The notes: a model not told the origin generated them from the letters alone. A stretch of 64,000 nucleotides of DNA from Bifidobacterium sp. WK012_4_13 (GCF_041080835.1 NZ_CP129683.1:992001-1056000), one strand, 5' to 3'; shown: positions 31,859-39,579, counted from the stretch's first letter. Numbers and translations are program-made.

Positions 31859-32140
31859 TCACATATTTGCAGGAAACGTGATGCTCAGTAACCTTCTTGC
31901 TGTCAGCTCCTGAGATGCATGGAATTGTACAGGCAAAAGATCCATTGGCGAATGGTGAGTAGCTTCCGCAATTCGGAGCAAATCATCCAGTGAGAATGGT
32001 GAGCGTCCGTGGATTTTTGAATTGAGAGTCGAATATGGGATCCCGGTCTTTTCTGATACAGACGCCTTCGTCATTCCAGCATCGGCTATAACAGAATCAA
32101 CCTTGGGACCGACCCATGTATTGATGTTTTGTGTAATCAT
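31859..32140 (-). CDS. Cro-like XRE regulator
   Basis: A 93-residue HTH protein (VDSVIADAGMTKASVSEKTGIPYSTLNSKIHGRSPFSLDDLLRIAEATHHSP, residues about 14-65). It lies divergent from the repressor, at the head of the early operon, the classical Cro position. ATG 32140 is chosen because a TTGACA/TATTGT promoter ends 7 bases before it, giving a leaderless mRNA; an upstream ATG at 32176 lies in the -35 box. Confidence 0.82.
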   Translation of the reverse strand: MITQNINTWVGPKVDSVIADAGMTKASVSEKTGIPYSTLNSKIHGRSPFSLDDLLRIAEATHHSPMDLLPVQFHASQELTARRLLSITFPANM

Positions 32141-32235
32141 GGGATTAACAATAGTAATAAATTCATTACTTGTCAATCTTGATTCTTATTGATTTCATTA
32201 CTTGACGTAACATTTATTAGTGATATAGTCATAAT
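32141..32235. promoter_or_regulatory. Divergent leaderless promoters with operators
   Basis: Minus strand: -35 TTGACA (32171-32176), 17 bases, -10 TATTGT (32148-32153), ATG 7 bases on. Plus strand: -35 TTGACG (32202-32207), 16 bases, -10 TATAGT (32224-32229), ATG at 32236. The decamer TCATTACTTG is repeated at 32163 and 32195, touching both -35 regions. An inverted repeat AGTAAT/ATTACT (32153-32170) covers the leftward spacer, and TCAAT/ATTGA (32173-32192) lies at the centre. Confidence 0.78.
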
Positions 32236-32664
32236 ATGATTACAGAACAACAGGAATTGGCTAAACGTGCCGCCACTTTTGTCAAATATGTAAGTAGCGA
32301 GTTAAAGGGTGCGATCAGTTCTCGCGGCTATAACATGTCAGACATCGCCGATGCGCTTGACCGCCCACGTCCAACAATGACTAACTGGCTGAACGGTAAG
32401 GCACAGATACGGCTTGATGTAGCACAAGAAATCTGCGAGTACATCGGCATGGAAATCCAGGAAATCACAGCACGCGCATATACAAGAGTTATAAATGAGC
32501 TAGGCCCATGGCCTCCTATCGAGGTCAATCCCGATCAGTTGTCCGAGGATGAGAAGAAGCGTCTGATAATGGAGAAGGTTCGCAGAGGGGACATGAGCTT
32601 AGCCGCGAATTATGATCCTGACAAGGAAGCGGAAAGAGACTACTACCCTGATGCAGGAGCGTGA
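32236..32664 (+). CDS. Phage repressor, XRE family
   Basis: A 142-residue repressor. The HTH lies at about 22-75 (LKGAISSRGYNMSDIADALDRPRPTMTNWLNGKAQIRLDVAQEICEYIGM); the rest is charged and ends in KEAERDYYPDAGA. It should hold the lysogen by binding the operators next door, and be removed with the help of the following protease gene. The mRNA is predicted leaderless. It has no LexA-like self-cleavage domain, which agrees with an ImmA-dependent switch. Confidence 0.88.
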   Translation: MITEQQELAKRAATFVKYVSSELKGAISSRGYNMSDIADALDRPRPTMTNWLNGKAQIRLDVAQEICEYIGMEIQEITARAYTRVINELGPWPPIEVNPDQLSEDEKKRLIMEKVRRGDMSLAANYDPDKEAERDYYPDAGA

Positions 32665-33079
32665 TTTTCATATCGACAGCTCTATGACATATGGTGACAT
32701 GCGACGCTACGCAGACAGGTTGAATGTCACCATAAGCAGCGAACTGCTTCCCGCTGGAGTCAATGGCATATACGACGAGAACCTCAGAATGATTATCATC
32801 GACCGCTCACTCGACTACACTCAAAAACGCTGCACACTGGTACACGAACTATTCCACTGGACATACTTCGACAATTCCTGCGATCCAATACTGCATGCCA
32901 AAGCAGAGAAGAGGACAAGACGTCTTACCGCTGAGCTCCTGGTTCCCGCTAAGAGATTCGACTGCGTGGATCCAGAATACGAGGGTTATGCAGCACTGAT
33001 CGCTAACGATATGAACGTAACCATGCAAGTACTACGCGATTACAAGGAACTCGTTCTTGATCGCAGGCAATACGCCTGA
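32651..33079 (+). CDS. ImmA/IrrE-family metalloprotease
   Basis: A 142-residue zinc protease. The active-site helix TLVHELFHW (HExxH-like: HELFH) is clear, preceded by IIIDRSLDYTQKRC and followed by EKRTRRLTAELLVP, which carries the third zinc ligand glutamate. ImmA proteins cut the phage repressor to induce the phage. ATG 32651 overlaps the repressor end by 14 bases; an ATG at 32612 in the same frame is possible. The last 11 codons are repeated downstream (33898-33930). Confidence 0.9.
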   Translation: MQERDFHIDSSMTYGDMRRYADRLNVTISSELLPAGVNGIYDENLRMIIIDRSLDYTQKRCTLVHELFHWTYFDNSCDPILHAKAEKRTRRLTAELLVPAKRFDCVDPEYEGYAALIANDMNVTMQVLRDYKELVLDRRQYA

Positions 33080-33162
33080 TCTATCGTCACATTTTTTACA
33101 TAGTTAGCGTTACCATATTTTCAGGCGAAGCAGCCTAGGGAAAAGAAGAAAGAACAAGAGAA

Positions 33163-33855
33163 ATGTCAGATCCTAATCAACCACTAAATCAAATACCACA
33201 GCCTACACAGAGGCCTCAGTCACCTCTCAATAATGGCATATCACCAGTAAATAAAGGAACAAGTGGTATGGCAGTGACCTCTCTTGTACTCGGAATCATT
33301 GGTCTAATTCTTTCCTGGATACCTATAGTAAATAATTTTGCAGCAATCCTCGCTGTCATCTCATTGATATTTGGCATTATTGCAATAATCAAAACCGGAA
33401 CGAAGGGAAAGAAGAAGGGACGCGGTCTTGCAATAGCTGGATCGGCGTTGAGTATCGTCGCTTTAATTATCACTTTTTCCATACAACAGAGTGCGTCAAA
33501 AGCATTAGACTCAATCGGCTCAGGATCGACCACTTCGCAAAGTTCAAAATCCGACAGCAACGCTGCCGCCTCTGCAAAGGTTGAATTAGAGGCAACCGCA
33601 ACCGGGACTGGCACTGCAACCTGGGGCGAGGCAGGATCCACCAGCCAAAACAACTTTGATAAAAACTGGAATAAAACAATAACAGGATCAGACGCGCAAA
33701 AAGGTTATATACTCACCGTCATGGGGGACCTCACCGGTACTGATAGCCAGAAGGTTTCTTGCACTGTACTAGTCAATGGTCAGCAAAAAAGCCATAAGGA
33801 GGCAACTGGTACAGCAGGCACAGTGACATGCGATACATCCGGATTATTTAACTAG
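33163..33855 (+). CDS. Membrane protein, DUF4190 plus MmpS-like domain
   Basis: A 230-residue protein. A Pro-rich cytoplasmic start is followed by two or three hydrophobic segments (GMAVTSLVLGIIGLILSWI, FAAILAVISLIFGIIAII, GLAIAGSALSIVALII), the DUF4190 pattern. A Ser-rich linker leads to an outside MmpS-like domain at about 140-230 (YILTVMGDLTGTDSQKVSCTVLVNGQQKS, GTVTCDTS). Its position behind the repressor genes, in the lysogen-expressed slot, suits a superinfection-exclusion protein; this is inference. It is AT-rich and flanked by a duplicated immA end. Confidence 0.75.
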   Translation: MSDPNQPLNQIPQPTQRPQSPLNNGISPVNKGTSGMAVTSLVLGIIGLILSWIPIVNNFAAILAVISLIFGIIAIIKTGTKGKKKGRGLAIAGSALSIVALIITFSIQQSASKALDSIGSGSTTSQSSKSDSNAAASAKVELEATATGTGTATWGEAGSTSQNNFDKNWNKTITGSDAQKGYILTVMGDLTGTDSQKVSCTVLVNGQQKSHKEATGTAGTVTCDTSGLFN

Positions 33856-33868
33856 GCATCGCCTATTT

Positions 33869-33888
33869 AGCCCCGCTTCGGCGGGGCT
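33869..33888 (+). terminator. Terminator after the membrane protein gene
   Basis: Stem AGCCCCGC/GCGGGGCT with a stable TTCG loop followed by TTTTTC. A textbook intrinsic terminator. Confidence 0.92.
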
Positions 33889-33987
33889 TTTTCATCTGAA
33901 CTCGTCCTCGATCGCAGACAATACGCCTGAGCATTGTAGGGGATATCATTCAGATAGCATCGATTCCGAAGGAGACAGGATTTCAAT

Positions 33988-34425
33988 ATGGTCAGCAAGC
34001 TAAACGATAGTGATGCTTCCACGCTTATATCTCTCCTGAAGGACTGCGTAGAGAAGAAGTTCGTCATGCCGCAAGGTGGCGAGCATAACAAGGGATTCTC
34101 TGTAAAATCACGAACAACAGATGATGAATTTCGGATAGAGATGTACCGGGGAAAAATAGATTTTGATAAACATTCCATCATTGCGATGACCGTTCCTGGG
34201 AAGGTTACACTCTTCAGACTCTGTGTTCACTATCATCCTCACAGGAATCCAGATGGAACGGTAATAAAAGGTGCACATCTTCACTTATATTCAGAGGAAT
34301 TTGGTTCACACCTCGCGATACCAGTGGACATTTCCTCCCCGAATTTCATTGATGACACTATCATGGTATTAGATAAATTCAACGTGATAGACAAGCCTAA
34401 ACTAATAGACGGGATGATGCCATGA
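33988..34425 (+). CDS. Unknown protein A of an overlapping pair
   Basis: A 145-residue protein that I cannot assign with confidence. It opens with a helix (DASTLISLLKDCVEKKFVMP), then has FRIEMYRGKIDFDKHSIIAMTV and RLCVHYHPHRNPDGTVIKGAHLHLYSEEFG, a His-rich strand pair that could bind metal. AAGGAGA lies upstream of ATG 33988. The stop overlaps the start of the next gene (ATGA), so the two are made together. It lies in the lysogenic-conversion slot before the integrase and is more AT-rich than the phage core. Confidence 0.75.
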   Translation: MVSKLNDSDASTLISLLKDCVEKKFVMPQGGEHNKGFSVKSRTTDDEFRIEMYRGKIDFDKHSIIAMTVPGKVTLFRLCVHYHPHRNPDGTVIKGAHLHLYSEEFGSHLAIPVDISSPNFIDDTIMVLDKFNVIDKPKLIDGMMP

Positions 34426-35195
34426 CCAACGGTTTTGACACCAAAACTCTCGTTGACGGCTATGCCGATTGGCTGAAAAGCAGCGCCACTACACGAGTTG
34501 TTGACCGGTGGACCGAGATCACAGTGCCCTTCTTGGACCACGCGAACGATCACTTCCAGTTTTACGTGAGATTGTACGATGACAGAATGTCTTTCAACGA
34601 TGACGGTTATACGCTTAATGGACTCATCACATCAGGGTTCAACATGAAGAGTTCAAGAGCCGACAGACTTGGGGAGATCGTCAAACAATTTGGGGCGACA
34701 CTGGAAAATGGTTCAATAGCCATGTCAGCGCCATCCGATAAATCAGCCGATGCCATGAACAGATATGTTCAAGCTCTCATTCACGTTGATTCGATGATTG
34801 AAACAATAACCCATAGAATTATCGGATACTTCGCAGAAGATGTTGCCCAAGCCTTACTGCAACAAGACCTTTTCTTTACTCAAAATGTGAGCATAACGGG
34901 AAAGTCCAAATTCCAGCATATTTTTGATTTTCTTTTCCAACAGACCAAATCTACACCTACAAGATTCGGTCAGGCTCCTGCCACGCTAGACAAGAACAGT
35001 ATGGCCACAATCCTATTTAACTGGGATGATGCAAGAGGATCTGAGAAAAGAAAAAACGCAGAGCTTATCGTATTCGGCAACGACAAGGATAAGCCGATAA
35101 ATTCTGATGTCTTGGCTGGTTTCGACGAATACAATGTACCAGTATTAAAGTATTCTGAAATCCCTGATAAGGCACAAATGATGCTATCTGCTTAG
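34422..35195 (+). CDS. DUF1828/DUF1829-like protein, protein B of the pair
   Basis: A 257-residue protein. The N-terminal part (residues about 1-95) fits DUF1828: a Trp-containing helix, TEITVPFLDHANDHFQFYVRLYDDRMSFNDDGYTLNGL. The C-terminal part (about 155-255) fits DUF1829: KSKFQHIFDFLFQQTKSTPTRF, a strand region, and VLAGFDEYNVPVLKYSEI. Both domains are of unknown function. It is coupled to the upstream gene by a 4-base overlap and converges with the integrase 18 bases away. A defence or immunity role is suggested only by location. Confidence 0.75.
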   Translation: MTNGFDTKTLVDGYADWLKSSATTRVVDRWTEITVPFLDHANDHFQFYVRLYDDRMSFNDDGYTLNGLITSGFNMKSSRADRLGEIVKQFGATLENGSIAMSAPSDKSADAMNRYVQALIHVDSMIETITHRIIGYFAEDVAQALLQQDLFFTQNVSITGKSKFQHIFDFLFQQTKSTPTRFGQAPATLDKNSMATILFNWDDARGSEKRKNAELIVFGNDKDKPINSDVLAGFDEYNVPVLKYSEIPDKAQMMLSA

Positions 35196-35213
35196 CCGGC
35201 ATAAACAACAAAA

Positions 35214-36452
35214 TCATTTTTCTACTGGTTCTACTGTCATTGCCGTTTTCCCGGTAATGTCTGCGAGCGCTTTTACGTTCCAGTGGGTGTATCCGGCTGT
35301 GGTGTTGATGTCTACGTGTCCCATGATGCTTTTGCGGGCGTCTTCGGATGCTCCGGCTATGGCGAGTTGGGTGGCGAAGTAGTGGCGTGCGCTGCGTATG
35401 GTTACGCTGGGTAATCCTGCTGATTCTAATGCTCGTTGCCAGCGTCGTCGTTCGACCGTATTGGTCAATGGCTGTCCCTTGCGAGTGAAGATGAGATCGC
35501 CTGACTTCAGGTCATGGTCGGATGCCCAAGCGGAGAGGTCATTCCAGAGGGTTTTGCTGACGGGCACGATGCGCTCACCCTTCTTCGATTTCGGAGGCAC
35601 CATCCATATACCCCCGGCAACCGGTTCCGCCTTGAGCCATGAGGGTATGACCGCACCCTTGGCATAGCGTTGCAGTTCGTGGCATACGTGGATTGCTGGA
35701 GTATCGTCCACTTTCACAAGATCCGCTGGGGTGAGCGCGAACCGCTCCCCCTGGCGCATGCCGGTCTCGAACGCGAGCCGCCACATGAGACCCCACATCG
35801 CGTCATCCTCTGGACTGTCCGGCCACTTGTTCTGACCCCTCTTGCGCTTCACCTCGCCAGAAGCGCTGGAAGCGGCCTCAATGAGCTTTATGGGCTGGCC
35901 AACATCAAGTATCACTGTCGGGTTCGCCTCGACCCTGGGCGGGTCACAGCGAGCGCACACGTTGTTTTCTATCAACCCCTCGCCCACGGCATCGTCGAGC
36001 GCGTTGGAGAGTCGACGGTAGGCGTTGAGCGCGGTTTTGCTGCTGCGAGTTGAGGTGATGTCCCGTTCGAGTTTTCGGATGTGGGCGGTGGTGATGTCTG
36101 CAAGTCTGACGGCTCCGATGCTGTTCGTGATGTTCCTGCAATCTGAGCGGTAGGATTCCCATACTCTGGGTTTGACGTTGGGGCGTTTGAATTCCTCGAG
36201 CCAACGGGTGAGCCAGTCCTTCAACGCGGGGGTGTGGGAGGATTCGATGACTCCGGTGGCGATGTACTTTCTCTTGGCTTCGAGGTACTTGGTCCTTGCC
36301 TTGATCGGATCCTTGGCGGTGAAGGTCTTATGCCGTCGCTTGCCGGTCACTGGGTCGGGTGGGAGTTCTAGCCGATATACGGTGTATCCGCGCGTGTCGG
36401 TGCTGACGCTCCCTGAGCCTTTAGTCCTGCGATGGTCCTTTTTCTTCGCCAT
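35214..36452 (-). CDS. int: Tyrosine integrase
   Basis: A 412-residue site-specific recombinase. There is an N-terminal arm-binding domain (GSGSVSTDTRGYTVYRLEL), a core-binding domain (LKDWLTRWLEEFKRPNVKP, about 75-170) and a catalytic domain with the Arg of ETGMRQGE, a Lys-containing beta turn, RSARHYFATQ (the second Arg and His), GHVDINTTAGYTHW with GH and the Tyr nucleophile. The usual His of box II (HxxR) is Arg here. It abuts a tRNA-Gly attachment site. Confidence 0.95.
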   Translation of the reverse strand: MAKKKDHRRTKGSGSVSTDTRGYTVYRLELPPDPVTGKRRHKTFTAKDPIKARTKYLEAKRKYIATGVIESSHTPALKDWLTRWLEEFKRPNVKPRVWESYRSDCRNITNSIGAVRLADITTAHIRKLERDITSTRSSKTALNAYRRLSNALDDAVGEGLIENNVCARCDPPRVEANPTVILDVGQPIKLIEAASSASGEVKRKRGQNKWPDSPEDDAMWGLMWRLAFETGMRQGERFALTPADLVKVDDTPAIHVCHELQRYAKGAVIPSWLKAEPVAGGIWMVPPKSKKGERIVPVSKTLWNDLSAWASDHDLKSGDLIFTRKGQPLTNTVERRRWQRALESAGLPSVTIRSARHYFATQLAIAGASEDARKSIMGHVDINTTAGYTHWNVKALADITGKTAMTVEPVEK

Positions 36453-36479
36453 GTTCGTTCCTCTCCTGCCACTAGTTTA

Positions 36480-36540
36480 GTAGGGACTATGGTAGGGACT
36501 ATAACCACCGTAAACCACCGTAATTCACCGTAATCGGGTT
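36480..36540. repeat. Integrase arm-type repeats
   Basis: Upstream of int lie two copies of TAGGGACTAT (12-base spacing) followed by three near-copies of a 10-base CACCGTAA unit (accgtaaacc/accgtaattc/accgtaatcg). Clustered short direct repeats here are the usual arm sites for tyrosine integrases. Confidence 0.7.
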
Positions 36541-36624
36541 TCAGTCGGGAAAAAGCGAGCGCATGGAATCGTTGAGGTGATTGGTAATAATCGTTGGAAT
36601 GCCGCCACTGTGCGGCTCCGTGTG

Positions 36625-36698
36625 TGGAGCGGGCGACGGGAATCGAACCCGCGTAATCAGTTTGGAAGACTGAGGCTCTACCATTGAGCTACGCCCGC
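36625..36698 (-). tRNA. tRNA-Gly (anticodon TCC), prophage integration site
   Basis: A full cloverleaf: acceptor GCGGGCG/CGCCCGC, D stem GCTC/GAGC, anticodon stem TCAGT/ACTGA with loop CTTCCAA, T stem GCGGG/CCCGT, and an encoded CCA (36625-36627). The 3' end faces the integrase gene, so the phage most likely recombined into it and restored the tRNA end. Confidence 0.95.
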
Positions 36699-36798
36699 AT
36701 TGGTGCGAAAGCGGCTTCGCCACTCTCACAGACAACCTGAGTAATTATACATGCACCCCGAACATTGCGCGACACGCAGCGCAATCAACCCAGCGCAA

Positions 36799-37623
36799 TC
36801 ACCGCAGCGCCAGGTGCGCAGCGATGAAGATCATCATGATGCCGATGATGATGTCGAGCACCAGCCATGCGTATTCGTTCTTGAAGAGCTTCGACATCTT
36901 CGATGACAGGAAGCCAAGAGAGATGAACCAGACCACGCTGCAGAGCATCGCTCCGGCTGCGAACGACCATTTCAGACCGGCACCGTACGAGGCGGCGATG
37001 CCGCCGAGCAACACGAGCGAATCGAGGTAGACGCCGGGGTTCAGGAATGTGAAGCCGAGGCAGGCGAGCAGGCTTTTCCTGAGGGTCGTCTGAGCGCCTT
37101 GCTGAAACTCGTTGCCGGAAGATTCGACGCTGCCAGCAATTGAGGCTGAGGCAGAGCCTCTGAGCGATGATGCCGATTGCACAGTCATGGAATCGGCGAC
37201 GTTACGCTGACTGCCATCCCCTCCGTCATCGTTCGAGCCGCGCAGTTCGCGGTCATCGAGACTTCCACCGCCAGCGAGTGCCATCGCGCGAGCCTTCCGC
37301 ATCCTCAGACGGTTTTTAAGTCTCATCAAAGTTTCAAACACACGCTTGAACGCCGAGAAGCCATATATGAGCAGCACGAAGGCACCAACCAAGGTAAGCG
37401 CCTTGAGAACCTCTGGATGTGCTGAGACCATGCTTCCCATACCGGCAGTGCCAAGACTGATCAATACGATATCCGCGCCAATGCAGATGGTAAGTATCTG
37501 CGGCACGTATGCTCGCGCAATGCCTTGACGAATGATGAAGGCATTCTGCGCACCAACGGCGACGATGATTCCAGCCTGGCTGGTGAAACCTGCGATAAGA
37601 ATCGATAACACTATTGAACTCAC
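36799..37623 (-). CDS. lysE: LysE/ArgO-family amino-acid exporter
   Basis: A 274-residue inner-membrane exporter of basic amino acids. It opens with LIAGFTSQAGIIVAVGAQNAFIIRQGI, the LysE signature, followed by hydrophobic helices (ILTICIGADIVLISLGTAGMG, ALTLVGAFVLLIYGF, ACLGFTFLNPGVYLDSLVLLGG). A polar insert of about 75 residues (residues about 115-190, Ser/Gly/Asp-rich) follows helix 3; most family members have about 200-235 residues in all. It is divergent from the LysG-type regulator. Confidence 0.9.
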   Translation of the reverse strand: MSSIVLSILIAGFTSQAGIIVAVGAQNAFIIRQGIARAYVPQILTICIGADIVLISLGTAGMGSMVSAHPEVLKALTLVGAFVLLIYGFSAFKRVFETLMRLKNRLRMRKARAMALAGGGSLDDRELRGSNDDGGDGSQRNVADSMTVQSASSLRGSASASIAGSVESSGNEFQQGAQTTLRKSLLACLGFTFLNPGVYLDSLVLLGGIAASYGAGLKWSFAAGAMLCSVVWFISLGFLSSKMSKLFKNEYAWLVLDIIIGIMMIFIAAHLALR

Positions 37624-37681
37624 AATTGAGCATCGTATGTGACAGAGAATAATAAGTCCAAGTGTTTTTATTTATATATTA

Positions 37682-37705
37682 TTAGTATTACTTATGTTAG
37701 TATTA
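37682..37705. promoter_or_regulatory. Direct repeat in the lysE-lysG gap
   Basis: TTAGTATTA occurs twice at 15-base spacing within an AT-rich stretch between the divergent genes. It is a candidate binding site for the regulator, but LysR-type sites are usually T-N11-A dyads, so this is a guess. Confidence 0.4.
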
Positions 37706-37816
37706 ATGGAGAATACTTGACGCCACAGCAGACGTTGCTTCGACAACGACCGCTGCATGGAAGTCGGTCAACAAGGCCGAAGATACAAGGGTTTATCAAG
37801 AGTTAAGAGCCACTAG

Positions 37817-38875
37817 ATGATACGGAAATCGCAGGCACGCCACCCGGCGAACGCCACACAGAACAGGCAAGCCAGCACACGGCACGCACCGTCTGATACG
37901 AAGCTCACAGCGAATGAATTCAACGCAATCAAGAAACTCCAGGACACCAGCCAGACCCTCGGCGACACCTCAGCAACGAGAATCGCCGAGCAGATTCGCA
38001 CGCTCCCCCTTGAGCAGTTCAACGCCTTGCAGACCATACTCGAAACCGGCAGCTTCGACGCCGCTGCAGACGAGCTTCACATCTCGCAGTCTGCCATCAG
38101 CCAGCGCATCAAGAATCTTGAATCGCAGCTTGGCCATATCGTGCTGCAACGCAGCAAGCCGGTCAAGCCCACGCAGGTCGGGCAGCTTCTGGTACGTCTC
38201 GCGCGTCAGATCGAACTCGCGCAGGATGAAGCCATTTCCATGCTCAAATCCGAGCGGACCGCGAGCGCGGTCAACATCCGCATCGTGGTCAACGCCGACG
38301 CACTCGAAAGTTGGGTGCTGCCCGCGTTGGCTCCTGTCGTGCACCAGTCGATATCCATCGACATTCGTCGGCAGGACGAGCATGTTTCAGCCGGGCTGCT
38401 ACGCTCCGGCGAGGTCATGGCCGCCATCACCGCCGAAGGCCGTGCAGTGCAGGGCTGCTCGATCACCAAACTTGGCTCAATGCCCTATTACGCGGTTTCG
38501 ACCGCCGAATTCGCCGAGCGCTGGTTTCCGAGCGGCATGACCCTGGACGCGGTCGAGCATGCACCGCTGATTCAATACGACCGTGAGGATCGAATGCAAT
38601 ACCTGTTCATCCGCCGCATCACGCGCATCAAGGTTCATCCGCCGACACATTACATTCCGACTTCGGTCGGATACAACAACGCGATTTCGCTGGGCTATGG
38701 CTGGGGGCTTATTCCCAAAGCGTTCCTAGATACCTACCCCAAGGATGGTCTGGCGTTGCTCTCGCCTGAACCGCTGCTTCTGCCCTTGTTCTGGCAGCAA
38801 TGGAAACTCTCCTCGCCCGCGCTCGATGCGGTCGCCGAAGCCATCATCTCAGCAGGTCGCACAGTTCTAGTCTGA
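37817..38875 (+). CDS. lysG: LysR-type regulator, LysG/ArgP family
   Basis: A 352-residue regulator that turns on lysE when lysine or arginine is high. The HTH is at about 66-125 (LPLEQFNALQTILETGSFDAAADELHISQSAISQRIKNLESQLG), followed by the effector domain with NADALESWVLPALAP and SVGYNNAISLGYGWGLIP, typical of this subgroup. There is an extra 60-residue polar N terminus that most members lack; the translation start may lie downstream, although no strong ribosome site is seen there. Confidence 0.88.
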   Translation: MIRKSQARHPANATQNRQASTRHAPSDTKLTANEFNAIKKLQDTSQTLGDTSATRIAEQIRTLPLEQFNALQTILETGSFDAAADELHISQSAISQRIKNLESQLGHIVLQRSKPVKPTQVGQLLVRLARQIELAQDEAISMLKSERTASAVNIRIVVNADALESWVLPALAPVVHQSISIDIRRQDEHVSAGLLRSGEVMAAITAEGRAVQGCSITKLGSMPYYAVSTAEFAERWFPSGMTLDAVEHAPLIQYDREDRMQYLFIRRITRIKVHPPTHYIPTSVGYNNAISLGYGWGLIPKAFLDTYPKDGLALLSPEPLLLPLFWQQWKLSSPALDAVAEAIISAGRTVLV

Positions 38876-38890
38876 TTCAAGCCCTCGGAT

Positions 38891-38945
38891 TGCCCACAAA
38901 TTAGCCACAGATTACCCACAAGCTACCCACAGACTACCTACAGAC
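38891..38945. repeat. 11-base tandem repeat, five units
   Basis: Five imperfect copies of about TACCCACAGAC run from 38891 to 38945 just after lysG. Single units come within one or two bases of the DnaA box TTATCCACA (TTAGCCACA, TTACCCACA). An 11-base period puts the units on one face of the helix. The function is unknown. Confidence 0.72.
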
Positions 38946-39064
38946 TACGTTTTAGAAGAATACTGTGTTTACAGAATTACTATGCAGGCAGGATGTGCTT
39001 TGAGAGTCGTTTTCGCCGTTGCTTCGATGCAAGCGACTTACAAGGCACAACCTGTGTCTGCGCC

Positions 39065-39508
39065 TTAGTGGTCAGATGAATGCACCAATATCGCGACGGC
39101 GGATGCGATGGAGCCATCATGCGAAAGGGAGATATGCCAGGTCGCAGGACTCCGAGCCGCAATTGAGCGCGTGAGGGACTGAGCAAGCGATTCGCCGAGA
39201 ATCACCTGTGGGCGGCCGCGTGAATCGTCAAGGATTTCGATTTCGTTCCACGGGACTGAGTCAATGGTGAATGGGACTGTGCCATCGGCGATGGCCTCTG
39301 ACCAAGCCTTGATAACCGATTCCTTGCCAGCCCATCGAGCCGCGGCATGCAAAGCCTCTTCATCGTGCTTGAGCGCCGCACGCATGGTGCACTGCCGCAA
39401 CTCTCGTACAGAGAAAAGCTTGCGCATGGTCGAGGATGGCTCATGCCACTGCTGCGAAAATGCATCAACATCTACCACATCATGCCCCAGACCAAGAATT
39501 TCACTCAT
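39065..39508 (-). CDS. acpS: Holo-ACP synthase
   Basis: A 147-residue phosphopantetheinyl transferase that moves the 4'-phosphopantetheine arm from CoA to the ACP domain of FAS-I. It has the N-terminal GHDVVDVDAF (metal-binding Asp) and WAGKESVIKAW (conserved Glu/Lys) motifs, and ends in a WHISLSHDGSIASAVAI strand. It lies downstream of the FAS gene on the same strand. The FAS has no built-in transferase domain, so this enzyme should be essential for it. Confidence 0.93.
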   Translation of the reverse strand: MSEILGLGHDVVDVDAFSQQWHEPSSTMRKLFSVRELRQCTMRAALKHDEEALHAAARWAGKESVIKAWSEAIADGTVPFTIDSVPWNEIEILDDSRGRPQVILGESLAQSLTRSIAARSPATWHISLSHDGSIASAVAILVHSSDH

Positions 39509-39579
39509 GTATTCACTCTAGCCTTTAAGATTCATTCAACTTTTCTCTCGTTCTGCGATGGATTTACTCCCATTACCGA

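Larger units (their letters stand above)
33047..33930 (+). repeat. 33-base duplication of the immA 3' end flanking a cargo gene
   Basis: Bases 33047-33079 (the last 10 codons and stop of immA) recur at 33898-33930 with 30/33 identity. All three differences are synonymous; both encode ELVLDRRQYA and a stop. The 818 bases between hold only the MmpS-like gene and its terminator. Confidence 0.88.
1..36660. mobile_element. Integrated siphophage (prophage), left end outside window
   Basis: A full set of phage modules is present: integrase, repressor/protease immunity, early replication genes, terminase, portal, HK97 capsid, neck, tail with tape measure, lysin and holin. The integrase lies against a tRNA-Gly gene, which marks the right boundary near 36.46-36.70 kb. 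I looked for a second copy of the tRNA-Gly 3' end in the first kilobases and found none, so attL is probably upstream of base 1. All core modules appear intact, so the element could be inducible. The right-hand coordinate is an estimate because the att core cannot be fixed without the other end. Confidence 0.93.

Noticed and set aside
31595..31891. 98-codon plus-strand frame in the early leader
   Set aside because: It runs through a strong terminator, has no ribosome site and overlaps the Cro-like gene.
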